Assembly (NCBI GenBank): GCA_028717025.1
Contig: JAQUOR010000039.1
Location: 1 to 10,811 of the forward strand
Length of the DNA stretch: 10,811 nt
Source of the DNA: Candidatus Omnitrophota bacterium
GTDB lineage: Bacteria > Omnitrophota > Gorgyraeia > Duberdicusellales > 4484-171
Reading direction: 5' to 3'
The translations under genes were made by a program, and so were the position numbers. Under the pieces are notes generated by a model that ran no database searches, was not told where the DNA came from, and saw only the letters and a list, made by a program, of their open reading frames with translations. Below, piece by piece: positions 1 through 6,726 of the stretch; the stretch's first letter is position 1, and the number at the start of each line of letters is the position of its first letter.

Positions 1-1313
1 TCGATTAACCGTGTAATCGTTGATACCGCATCATTCGTGTGCAGGGTTGAAAGCACCAGATGCCCGGTAAGCGCCGAACGTATGCAAATTTCTGCAGTTT
101 CTAAATCGCGTATTTTGCCTACCAGGATAATATCGGGATCCTGGCGCAAAAAACAACGTAGAGCATTCGCAAAGCTTAATCCTATTTCCGGTTTTACCTG
201 TACCTGGTTTATCCCTTCCAGGCGAAATTCTACCGGGTCTTCAACAGTAAGGATGTTTAGCGTCGAAGATTTTAGTTCATTCAAAGCTGCATAGAGTGTC
301 GTCGATTTACCGCTTCCTGTGGGCCCTGTAAGAAGTACAAGACCGTAGGATGAAGAGATCCCTTTACGGATCATTTCTAATTCCTGCGGCAGGAATCCTA
401 ATTTTGCCAGATCAAGAGGAACGCGGGATTTATCAAGGATCCTCAAGACTACTTTTTCTCCGTAAATCGTAGGCAACGTTGAAACACGTAAATCGATGAG
501 ACGCTCCCCGATTTTAACCATGAAACCGCCGTCCTGAGGCAGACGCTTTTCGGCAATATCCATTTTTGAAAGGATCTTTACGCGGGAAACAAGCGGTAAA
601 TAGACCGCTGCCGACGGAGAAGGTATCTCGTACAGTATGCCGTCGATGCGGTACCGTAAGACTACTTTATTATGATGAGGCTCAACGTGGATATCGGAAG
701 CTTTTTCTTCGATGGCCTGACGTATGATCAAATCCACCAATTTTACTATTGGCGCCTCTTCTGCCTGTGCAACCAGTTTATCCAGACTTAAATCGGTATC
801 TAATGAAGAAATCTCCTGGATCTCGCCTGTCTGTTCTCCCATGGAACCCATAGCATCACGGAAAATTTTCTCTTTTCCATAGAACGCCTCGATGGCATTT
901 AAAATATCTGCTTTAGTCGCGACTACGGGATTTACTTCACAGGCGGTTAATTTCTTCAGGTTATCGAGAAGCAACAGATCCAGAGGGTCAAACATGACTA
1001 CCGTAAGAGAATTAAGGTTACGGGAAAGAGGCAAGACAAGGTTGCGTATCGCGAAATCATAAGGAATAAGTTCTTCGAGATTTTGATCTGCGGCGGGCTT
1101 TAATTTTCCTGAAGCCAATGAAACATAGGGAATGAGCAGCTGCCTGCTTAATGCTATCACTATCTGCTCTTCGCTGACAAAATTAAGTTTAACCAGCACT
1201 TCGCCTAATTTTCCGCCTTCCTTTTTCTGCAAGGCAATAGCCGAACTCAGCTGGTCTTCGGTAATAATTCCTTCGGAAACAAGGATATCCCCTAACCGTT
1301 TGTATTTAGGCAT
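1..1313 (-). CDS. pilB: Type IV pilus / type II secretion assembly ATPase, PilB/GspE family (3' end cut by window edge)
   Basis: My translation of the minus strand gives 437 codons from ATG 1313 to the left edge with no stop. The start is well fixed because an in-frame TAA lies two codons upstream; no good Shine-Dalgarno is visible. This is the cytoplasmic hexameric motor that drives pilus or pseudopilus assembly. Residues 1 to about 150 look like an MshEN domain (RLGDIL at 6-11, KLGEVL at 35-40, spaced LxxAL/Q pattern), a fold that binds cyclic-di-GMP in some relatives. The core has Walker A GPTGSGKST at 330-338 (Lys336), an Asp box with VEDPVEF at 357-363, and a His box TGHLVLSTLHTND at 416-428. 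The Walker B region reads DPDIILVGKIRD (392-403), where the family has GEIRD, so Lys400 replaces the expected acidic residue. The C-terminal region, where the zinc-binding cysteines usually sit, lies outside the window. It is the last visible gene of the secretin operon; PilB and GspE cannot be told apart here. Confidence 0.93.
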   Translation of the reverse strand, partial: MPKYKRLGDILVSEGIITEDQLSSAIALQKKEGGKLGEVLVKLNFVSEEQIVIALSRQLLIPYVSLASGKLKPAADQNLEELIPYDFAIRNLVLPLSRNLNSLTVVMFDPLDLLLLDNLKKLTACEVNPVVATKADILNAIEAFYGKEKIFRDAMGSMGEQTGEIQEISSLDTDLSLDKLVAQAEEAPIVKLVDLIIRQAIEEKASDIHVEPHHNKVVLRYRIDGILYEIPSPSAAVYLPLVSRVKILSKMDIAEKRLPQDGGFMVKIGERLIDLRVSTLPTIYGEKVVLRILDKSRVPLDLAKLGFLPQELEMIRKGISSSYGLVLLTGPTGSGKSTTLYAALNELKSSTLNILTVEDPVEFRLEGINQVQVKPEIGLSFANALRCFLRQDPDIILVGKIRDLETAEICIRSALTGHLVLSTLHTNDAVSTITRLI

Positions 1314-1422
1314 TTTTTAAAGGAAAATTAGGAACGTTGATTCTATATTGCAGATAAATGACGGGCTCATCGATCACAGAGCAATCTCCGTGATCATGCC
1401 TGGCACGTTCTGCCTTACGTGG
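1314..1422 (-). other. 109-base intercistronic gap with two stem-loops between secretin and ATPase genes
   Basis: This is the only real gap within the secretion operon, whose other genes abut or overlap. It contains a strong inverted repeat, GATCAC at 1372-1377 pairing with GTGATC at 1390-1395, extended inside by GAG/CTC around a CAAT loop. A second, smaller one pairs CACGT at 1404-1408 with ACGTG at 1417-1421, immediately next to the secretin stop codon. Neither is followed by a T-run on the minus strand, so I do not call an intrinsic terminator. An RNA-processing or expression-balancing role is inference. Confidence 0.6.
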
Positions 1423-2970
1423 TTATTCTCTGGAATACCTGTCCATCGCCATGCGCATCGACTCTCGCTGGAAAGAATCCTGTTCTCTATGCGCATCGAA
1501 ACCTTCTCTTCTTGCTAAAACAGGTGTGTCGTCAATGACACGAGGTGTCAAAAAGACCAATAATTCTCTCTTCTCATCGTCTCTAGTTTTGTGACGGAAT
1601 GCATTCCCGATAAAGGGAATATCGCCCAAGAAAGGTATCTTGGTTATAGTAGTAGTATCGTTATTCTGGATGAGTCCTCCGATAAGCAGCGTTTCTCCGC
1701 TCCTAAGTCTTGACACGGCTCTCGTGCCTCTTTCTTCCGGATTTTTAAGAAAACCCGCGGACATACCGCTAAGACGAATGGTAGTATCCGTTGCTTGCCT
1801 ATTGAAAACTTCCACGAATAAGGTGATTTCTTTTGTAACAGGATTTACGTGGGGCGTAACCCTCAGTTTCGTACCTGTTTCGGTCCTTTCGACTCTCTGC
1901 GTAGTCCCGGTTTCCGATTCTTCTGTGGTAACACCGATGGCTTCGTCGGTCGTAAGATTAACTTCCGCCGTTTGATCTGAAATAGTCATTATTTTGGGGC
2001 GGGCCAAAAATTTTGTCGTTGTATCAGTGCTTAAAAGCTGCAGCGTCACGGTCATGTCTGCCAAACTCAACGTGCCGAATGAAGCTACCCTGCTGTTGGC
2101 AGCGGTAGTCGTCCCTCCGGGAAACATCGTTTTGAGCATTCTGCCGGGAAAGGGAAACGGCGTAATCATTGAGCCCGGCGTAAACGCTGCGTTAAATCCG
2201 TTCTCTCCGTAGGATACTCCTATTTTGTCCGCAAGGTCCTTGCTCACGTCAAGCATTTCAACCTCAACCATGACTTTCGGAACAGGAATATCTAAGCTAT
2301 AGATAACCTCATCAATGGTGGCGAATTGGGAAGGGACATCGGTGACGATCAGAGAACCGGTAAGCGGGTCCTCGTTTATTTTACCGAATTCAGTAAGTAT
2401 CTTTTTAACGATTTCTTTAATATTGGCTTCCTTATCTTTCTCTGAAGAAGAAGCACCGCCCGAAGAACCTCCTCCACTACTGCTACCACCGGATTGCTGT
2501 CCTCCTATTACCTGTGACTGAGTTTGTGCTGTTGAAGCGGTAATTTTTTGTTCCACTTCATCCTGCATGGCAGAGCTTCTTAATCGTGCATATTTAAGAC
2601 GATACACTTTTGTCCTTAACTCCACAGTCGGCCTGCCCATTTCTTTGACCACAAACATGTTGGCATCGGGATAATAATCATAGGTAAGATTATTTGCCTT
2701 AAAGATTATGTCCATAGCTTCTTTTAAGGGGGTATTCTCCAGGTATAGGGTAAGTTTTCGCTCGCGCACTGCTTCGGTGGCAATAAAATTAAGGCCGGTT
2801 TGCTGCGAAAGCATCTTTAAAACATCGACCAGGTTAGCGCCTTCCAGGTCCAAAGAAATAAGCTTCTGGCTCACCGCCATAAAATAATCACCATAGACAT
2901 TGTCCTGCGCACACGTTGTACCTAAAGGAATGAGCATAAGTAATACAATCAATAAAATACTCTTTTTCAT
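1423..2970 (-). CDS. pilQ: Outer-membrane secretin (PilQ/GspD family)
   Basis: This 515-residue protein should form the multimeric outer-membrane gate through which a pilus or secreted substrate leaves the cell. Residues 1-21 are a Sec signal peptide with probable cleavage after TCA. Residues about 38-110 form an N0/STN-like domain (DLEGANLVDVLKMLSQQTG, then LTLYLENTPLKEAMDIIF), followed by an N1-like domain to about 230. A Gly/Ser-rich stretch (156-176) interrupts this domain. The secretin barrel region follows, with VEVEMLDVSKD near 235-245, LARPKIMTISDQ near 322-333, and the hallmark LRSGETLLIGGLIQ near 422-435 plus IPFLGDIPFIGNAF near 445-458. The C-terminal tail after 485 is charged. The start is supported by an excellent Shine-Dalgarno (AAAGGAGG, four bases before ATG) and a four-base ATGA overlap with the upstream pilP-like gene. 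A PilQ or GspD assignment is not possible from sequence alone; PilM/N/O/P neighbours favour the pilus-type name. Confidence 0.95.
   Translation of the reverse strand: MKKSILLIVLLMLIPLGTTCAQDNVYGDYFMAVSQKLISLDLEGANLVDVLKMLSQQTGLNFIATEAVRERKLTLYLENTPLKEAMDIIFKANNLTYDYYPDANMFVVKEMGRPTVELRTKVYRLKYARLRSSAMQDEVEQKITASTAQTQSQVIGGQQSGGSSSGGGSSGGASSSEKDKEANIKEIVKKILTEFGKINEDPLTGSLIVTDVPSQFATIDEVIYSLDIPVPKVMVEVEMLDVSKDLADKIGVSYGENGFNAAFTPGSMITPFPFPGRMLKTMFPGGTTTAANSRVASFGTLSLADMTVTLQLLSTDTTTKFLARPKIMTISDQTAEVNLTTDEAIGVTTEESETGTTQRVERTETGTKLRVTPHVNPVTKEITLFVEVFNRQATDTTIRLSGMSAGFLKNPEERGTRAVSRLRSGETLLIGGLIQNNDTTTITKIPFLGDIPFIGNAFRHKTRDDEKRELLVFLTPRVIDDTPVLARREGFDAHREQDSFQRESMRMAMDRYSRE
2443..2505 (-). 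repeat. Gly/Ser-rich low-complexity segment within the secretin
   Basis: Residues 156-176 of the secretin are almost entirely Gly and Ser (pattern GGSSSGGGSSGG), flanked by Gln-rich and Lys/Glu-rich stretches. It falls in the periplasmic N domains, where many secretins have a disordered loop, and probably acts as a flexible insertion facing the channel or the periplasm. It is a coding low-complexity tract, not a mobile element. Confidence 0.7.
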
Positions 2971-3344
2971 TGCGCCTCCTTTTGTTCGGTAGTTCCCTTT
3001 TGTATTCCCGTTTCGAATATTTTCCCTTTATATTCAAGCAATACCGCATTTTTTTCGATTTTAAACACTTTCGCCTCTACTCCTTTAAGCATATCTCCTG
3101 CTTTATATACCTCTCCGTCGATTATCGCCTGCGGAACATCCACACCCCAGGCAACACCCTCGATCGTCACTTTCGGCGGCTCGATAGTTTCTTCCTGCCC
3201 CGGCGTCGATGCTTCAACGCCCGACGATTCGTCCGGAATCACAGAATCAAAGGGATCCCTGTACGTTTCAGGTGCAGGCGCCTCGTCTTCGGCAAATGCA
3301 TTTAAAGAAACTAAAAGACAAAAAATAAGGATATAAAGTTTCAT
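2967..3344 (-). CDS. PilP/GspC-like periplasmic linker protein with signal peptide
   Basis: The 125-residue product has an N-terminal hydrophobic signal (MKLYILIFCLLVSLNAFAED, cleavage probably after AFA), an acidic, proline-rich linker (about 20-55), and a C-terminal small beta domain (about 57-118). That domain reads VTIEGVAWG, then QAIIDGEVYKAGD, then VFKIEKNAVLLEYKGK. This pattern is that of the PilP / GspC homology-region domain, which links the inner-membrane PilN/PilO complex to the secretin. It is shorter than many PilP proteins (about 170 residues). No lipobox is seen, although PilP is often a lipoprotein. The gene starts one base after the pilO-like stop codon, has an AAAGGA ribosome site, and overlaps the secretin start by ATGA. 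Family membership rests on the domain pattern plus position; sequence similarity to named PilP was not tested. Confidence 0.78.
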   Translation of the reverse strand: MKLYILIFCLLVSLNAFAEDEAPAPETYRDPFDSVIPDESSGVEASTPGQEETIEPPKVTIEGVAWGVDVPQAIIDGEVYKAGDMLKGVEAKVFKIEKNAVLLEYKGKIFETGIQKGTTEQKEAQ

Positions 3345-3345
3345 T

Positions 3346-3834
3346 TTATTCCTTTAGTACGGGTGCTCTTAAAATAATTTCCTCATCTATCCCGGGGCCT
3401 CCGGATTTCTTCGTGATAGCCATACGCTCAACACTGATATTCTTTTCTTCAAGCGCTTTAACGAATTGAAGGATGTTTCTATAGGAAGATTGCGCCCTTA
3501 TGTTCAGTTTGACGTTCAAGAGCACCCCTTCTTCGCTTTTTGCCGTGCTGAGAGAATTTATGGCGACATTGCACAATTGCGCGCTATCTTCTACGAATCG
3601 TTTAAAAGCAGCAGGGTCTTTCTCGAAAAATCTTTTCGATATGGTGCCATATTCGGTTGTTGCCATACCCCATCTATCCATGAGGTCTCTTTCTTTAGCA
3701 ATCGCCTCCCTTTGAGCCTGAAGCGCTGCTTTTTTAGAAGTATAATCGACAAACATGGTCTTCCCAACCCACGCGAATACCGTTATTACGATTACCACAA
3801 CAATGAAATTTTTATATTTTGTAATACTCTCCAT
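3346..3834 (-). CDS. PilO/GspM-like inner-membrane assembly protein
   Basis: The 162-residue product has one membrane-spanning segment near residues 9-25 (FIVVVIVITVFAWVG), a short coiled-coil-like stretch (about 30-50, rich in Lys, Glu, Gln and Ala), and a C-terminal alpha/beta domain. That domain ends in LNVKLNIRAQSSYRNILQFVKALEEKN-like sequence, typical of the ferredoxin-like fold of PilO and GspM. Such proteins pair with PilN/GspL and form the inner-membrane platform of the machine. The gene starts one base after the pilM-pilN stop, and GGAG within the end of that gene serves as its ribosome site, so translation is likely coupled. The assignment depends on topology, size and position between PilM/N and PilP; the primary sequence is weakly conserved in this family. 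Confidence 0.78.
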   Translation of the reverse strand: MESITKYKNFIVVVIVITVFAWVGKTMFVDYTSKKAALQAQREAIAKERDLMDRWGMATTEYGTISKRFFEKDPAAFKRFVEDSAQLCNVAINSLSTAKSEEGVLLNVKLNIRAQSSYRNILQFVKALEEKNISVERMAITKKSGGPGIDEEIILRAPVLKE

Positions 3835-3835
3835 A

Positions 3836-5314
3836 TCACTCCATTTTGACGCTGAATGACGTCACCGTGAACTTCCTGATATCTTTTCTTTCGGACGACA
3901 ACAGATCAATATTGGTAAACACTGATTTTATCGCCGGATCTTTCTTTAAGTTACCGATTAACTCGTCTAAAGCCAAACTTTCTTTATTGGCGTCGGAAAG
4001 AAAACCATACCCGCGCAGTGTAACGCTATACGTTTTTGCCTCATTGTTAACTTCCAAATTCTCGAGCCAAAAACCCTCCGGCAACAGAACAGAGAATCGC
4101 TCCAAGACGGGCTGGGTATTTCTCCTTGAACTTTCTATTTGCTTCAAGAGGACTATCTTCGCTTCCTTATCACTTACCATGGTGCCTATTGTCTCCCAGG
4201 GAAGATCTTTAAGCTCTGGCGGAATGGGAATAGCCGCCTCTTCTCTGTCTAAAAGAGCCTTTTCCGTAGAAATATTGCTGCCGGTAAAAGCTGCGAAAAT
4301 AAAAGCAGCTAAGAGCCCCACGCCTATAAGGAGAAGTAACAACCCTATGTTAAGCGGAGTCACCTTAGGAGCTTCTGGTCTTTCGGAAATTTCTTCTTTT
4401 TTAGTTAAAACCGGTTTAAACCGATAAGGATAGTAATCGATGCCGGCCACGCCCATGGCTTTGGCAATTTCAACCTCACTGCCCGATTTATCGGTAATTT
4501 CCGACGGTGCGATTACATCCGCGTTAGTCTGCAATTCTTCTTTAAAAAACGACACGAGATTCTCGACGCCCGCATTGCCGACGATAATAAACTTCTCTAA
4601 GTCATAGAAATCGAATTCGCGCTTAAAGTACTGGAATGACAAGCGCACAGAATCTATGAATTTATCAAAATCGATATTGTTTTCTTTTTTAGGAATAGTT
4701 AAATAGCGGTTAAAAATCGGCAAATCATGGTAGAAAAGCGTTAAATATGCCTCGGTCTCAGTAAAATCAAGAAGCGCGAAATTTTTAACATCGGCATGCT
4801 TTTTAACCGATTTCACTATGCGTATCAGAGAAAGCGAAGAAGGTTCTATGACGGTCGGATTTAAACCTAAACGGTTTAAAATATCCTTGATCTTTGCGAG
4901 GTTGTTGTCTTTAATACCTACGAAAGAAAGATTTATTTTTTTATCACGGGGAAACGTAGTATACCCGTACCCCCAGCGCAATTCTTCTATTTTAAAAGGA
5001 ATATACTTTACCACTTCATACGCAAGCGAAGTCTCTATCTCTTTCTTCTTCATGAGCGGCATATCAAGAAATCTAAAAATAAAATCCTTATCCGCCAATG
5101 ATACATATACGTTCTTTTCCGTGGCCCCTATATCGCGTAGTGTCTTGTTGATCAACGCTTCCCAGCGTATTTCATCATTGAGGCGTTCTATTTTTGCCTC
5201 TTCTTCCACCACCGATAAATCGAATTTAGCGGAAGCAACTATCTTTTTATTCTCAACGATAACGCCGCCGACTGAATTTACTCCCAGATATAAACCAACG
5301 TTTCTTTTAGCCAT
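3836..5314 (-). CDS. pilM: PilM-PilN fusion protein (GspL-like architecture)
   Basis: The 492-residue product joins two parts that are separate genes in classical type IV pilus operons. Residues 1 to about 300 resemble the actin-like PilM domain: VYVSLADKDFIFRFLDMPLMKKKEIETSLAYEVVKYIPF matches the conserved PilM block in pattern (read across residues 69-107), followed by a VIEPSSLSLIR segment near 155-165. A single membrane segment lies at about 321-343 (NIGLLLLLIGVGLLAAFIF). Residues 385-492 resemble PilN: FSVLLPEGFWLENLEV near 407-422 and YSVTLRGYGF near 429-438. The result has the topology of GspL in type II secretion. The N-terminal phosphate loop, usually GIDIG, reads GLYLG here (Tyr9 at the Asp position), so nucleotide binding is doubtful. 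The start overlaps the upstream regulator gene by eight bases and has AAGG six bases upstream. Confidence 0.88.
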   Translation of the reverse strand: MAKRNVGLYLGVNSVGGVIVENKKIVASAKFDLSVVEEEAKIERLNDEIRWEALINKTLRDIGATEKNVYVSLADKDFIFRFLDMPLMKKKEIETSLAYEVVKYIPFKIEELRWGYGYTTFPRDKKINLSFVGIKDNNLAKIKDILNRLGLNPTVIEPSSLSLIRIVKSVKKHADVKNFALLDFTETEAYLTLFYHDLPIFNRYLTIPKKENNIDFDKFIDSVRLSFQYFKREFDFYDLEKFIIVGNAGVENLVSFFKEELQTNADVIAPSEITDKSGSEVEIAKAMGVAGIDYYPYRFKPVLTKKEEISERPEAPKVTPLNIGLLLLLIGVGLLAAFIFAAFTGSNISTEKALLDREEAAIPIPPELKDLPWETIGTMVSDKEAKIVLLKQIESSRRNTQPVLERFSVLLPEGFWLENLEVNNEAKTYSVTLRGYGFLSDANKESLALDELIGNLKKDPAIKSVFTNIDLLSSERKDIRKFTVTSFSVKME

Positions 5315-5501
5315 TGTTTACCTTGCTAAATTTTTTTAACCACTCATCAATATATTTTCGGTCAAACCGCCATACCTTGCCGATTTTTAAACCTGAGATT
5401 TTTTTCTTAGTGAGCCAGTTGTAAATGGTCTGCTTCTGCAGCCCCAGATATTCTGCTAATTCGTCTACGCTCATCAATCTTGGAATTCTTTGTCGTTTCA
5501 T
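5307..5501 (-). CDS. Small excisionase/MerR-type helix-turn-helix DNA-binding protein
   Basis: The 64-residue product is nearly all one DNA-binding domain of the HTH_17/excisionase type. The helix-turn-helix is LMSVDELAEYLGLQKQTIYNWL at about residues 9-30, and the wing/basic part is KIGKVWRFDRKYIDEWLKK at about 40-58. This domain is found in phage excisionases and in many chromosomal regulators. No phage genes surround it. The first ATG is chosen because AAAGGA lies six bases upstream; an internal Met10 is possible but would cut the domain edge. It is the first gene after a clear promoter and overlaps pilM-pilN by eight bases. Control of its own operon is inference from position. Confidence 0.88.
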   Translation of the reverse strand: MKRQRIPRLMSVDELAEYLGLQKQTIYNWLTKKKISGLKIGKVWRFDRKYIDEWLKKFSKVNNG

Positions 5502-5533
5502 TTTTTGTCCTTTTGTAAAATGTTTGTATCTCT

Positions 5534-5562
5534 ATTAAAATATCTTTATCGACTTGCGTCAA
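5534..5562 (-). promoter_or_regulatory. Sigma-70-type promoter for the pilus/secretion operon
   Basis: Read on the minus strand, TTGACG (5562-5557, five of six matches to the -35 consensus) is followed after exactly 17 bases by TTTAAT (5539-5534, five of six matches to the -10 consensus). The predicted start of transcription, near 5527, leaves a leader of about 26 bases before the helix-turn-helix gene, which contains its AAAGGA ribosome site. The DNA upstream of it is very AT-rich, which would suit an UP-element. No experimental support is available here. Confidence 0.75.
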
Positions 5563-5724
5563 GAATAATTTAGCATATTTTGTTATAATTTTCCTATATA
5601 TGGTATGTTTTTCGCTATGCTACTATATGTTGTGTATAAAATACCCTTAAAAAGCATCTATTTTAATAACAGCAACTGCTCTCTTTCTGTTTATTGATGT
5701 CTGGACTAATTTGCAAAACGCTTC

Positions 5725-5858
5725 GTGTGTCCGGGAATACCATTTACTTTGGTGCCAGCCACACACTCTACTCACGCAACTCTTATTTTAAAATATAGAG
5801 GGTCTTTAAGTGAATTCGCTGAGACAATAGGGAACAAATATGTGCATATGGTTCCCGG
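5725..5858. repeat. Degenerate inverted repeats, possible relic of an intergenic repeat element
   Basis: Two related motifs face each other: CCGGGAATACCAT (5731-5743) and ATGGTTCCCGG (5848-5858), which is its reverse complement apart from a two-base TA insertion. Each also sits in its own local dyad. The first is bounded by GTGTGT (5725-5730) and ACACAC (5761-5766). The second is GGGAAC (5830-5835) with GTTCCC (5851-5856), extended by ATAT/ATAT around a GTGC loop. This arrangement resembles intergenic repeats of the REP type or the ends of a small non-autonomous element. No transposase is present and no target duplication was identified. Confidence 0.4.
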
Positions 5859-5874
5859 TGTTGGGATAAAAATG

Positions 5875-6726
5875 TCAGGTAGCGGTTTTTTCGAATAAAG
5901 TATGAGCAAAATATGAAGAGCGGGTATAAGGAGAGCTTTTTACGGCTTTAAACCCTAATTTAAGGGCTTTTTCTTCTAAATCAGCGAATTTTTCAGGTAA
6001 AATGTACTCTTTTAAAGGATAATGCGCTCTCGAAGGAGGTAAATACTGGCCTAGAGTAAGAAAATCACAAGAAACCCCTCTTAGATCAGCCAACACTTCC
6101 AGAATTTGGGGTTCGTTTTCTCCTAAGCCAAGCATAAGGCCGGTTTTAGTGGTAATTTTAGGATTTTCCGCCTTAATAAGCTTCAAAACATTTAAGGATC
6201 GTCTATAGTCTGCCCCCTCCCTTACCTTTATATATAAAGAAGGGACTGTTTCGATGTTATGACTGATAACGTCTGCTCCTGCCTGCGCTACTTTTTTGAT
6301 TACTTCAGGCAAACCAAGAAAATCAGGTATTAGTATCTCGACTTTTGGCGCAAAGATAAGGTTTTTAATTGTTTCGATAGTGCGGCAGTAGATTTCCGCG
6401 CCGCCGTCCTCCAAGTCATCTCTGGTAGGAGAAGTAATAACAACGTATTGCAATTGAAGCTTTTCCACTGCTAAAGCTATCCTTAAAGGCTCATTGTAAT
6501 CGACTTTTAAAGGAAAACCCTTGGTAACTGCGCAAAACCGGCATTTTCGAGTACAGGTATCTCCTAAAATCATGAAAGTCGCAGTGCGGGCCTCGAAACA
6601 TTCGGAAATATTGGGACAAAGGGATTCCTCGCATACGGTATTTAGATTCAATTCCCGCAATAGCCCCTTTACCGTATGGCAGGTAGATAATTTGATCTTT
6701 TTATTGAGCCATAAAGGCTTTTTCAT
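5875..6726 (-). CDS. lipA: Lipoyl synthase (radical SAM)
   Basis: LipA inserts two sulfur atoms into protein-bound octanoate to make the lipoyl cofactor, using two iron-sulfur clusters and S-adenosylmethionine. The 283-residue length is normal. The auxiliary-cluster cysteines are Cys32, Cys37 and Cys43 in CEESLCPNISEC, and the radical SAM cysteines are Cys58, Cys62 and Cys65 in CTRKCRFC. The conserved VITSPTRDDLEDGGA segment follows, and the C-terminal RSSY motif, whose serine ligates the auxiliary cluster, is present in SSPYTRSSYFA. All catalytic landmarks are therefore intact. The gene starts within the lipM stop codon (ATGA overlap) and has no separate Shine-Dalgarno, which points to coupled translation. 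In this cluster its natural substrate is most likely octanoyl-GcvH. It is the last gene of the cluster. Confidence 0.97.
   Translation of the reverse strand: MKKPLWLNKKIKLSTCHTVKGLLRELNLNTVCEESLCPNISECFEARTATFMILGDTCTRKCRFCAVTKGFPLKVDYNEPLRIALAVEKLQLQYVVITSPTRDDLEDGGAEIYCRTIETIKNLIFAPKVEILIPDFLGLPEVIKKVAQAGADVISHNIETVPSLYIKVREGADYRRSLNVLKLIKAENPKITTKTGLMLGLGENEPQILEVLADLRGVSCDFLTLGQYLPPSRAHYPLKEYILPEKFADLEEKALKLGFKAVKSSPYTRSSYFAHTLFEKTAT

Larger units (their letters stand above)
5502..5874. other. Intergenic region between lipA and the pilus/secretion operon
   Basis: This 373-base stretch has no gene that I can support on either strand. The part nearest the regulator gene (about 5502-5660) is very AT-rich and carries the promoter described separately; an imperfect AT-rich dyad lies around 5595-5630 upstream of it. 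The lipA-proximal part (about 5700-5874) is less AT-rich and carries paired inverted repeats. I see no GC-rich stem followed by a T-run that would end the lipA transcript, so readthrough into the next operon cannot be excluded. Confidence 0.7.

Noticed and set aside
2908..2970. Lipoprotein signal on the secretin (Cys20 after GTT)
   Set aside because: The residues before Cys20 do not form a lipobox (no L at -3, no G/A/S at -1); ordinary signal peptidase I cleavage is more likely.
3466..5339. Long plus-strand open frames opposite the pilO-like and pilM-pilN genes
   Set aside because: They are antisense to well-supported minus-strand genes, have no recognisable domains and show basic, low-complexity composition typical of shadow frames.
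5307..5501. Excisionase of an integrated phage or element
   Set aside because: No integrase, attachment site or other phage gene is nearby; the gene is coupled to a secretion operon.
5830..5856. GGGAAC/GTTCCC hairpin just after lipA as an intrinsic terminator
   Set aside because: The stem is interrupted by an internal loop and no T-run follows on the minus strand.
5710..5898. 62-codon open frame on the plus strand between lipA and the pilus operon
   Set aside because: Its only early start is a GTG at 5725 without a ribosome site, it runs into the lipA 3' end antisense, and such a length is expected by chance; no family is recognisable.
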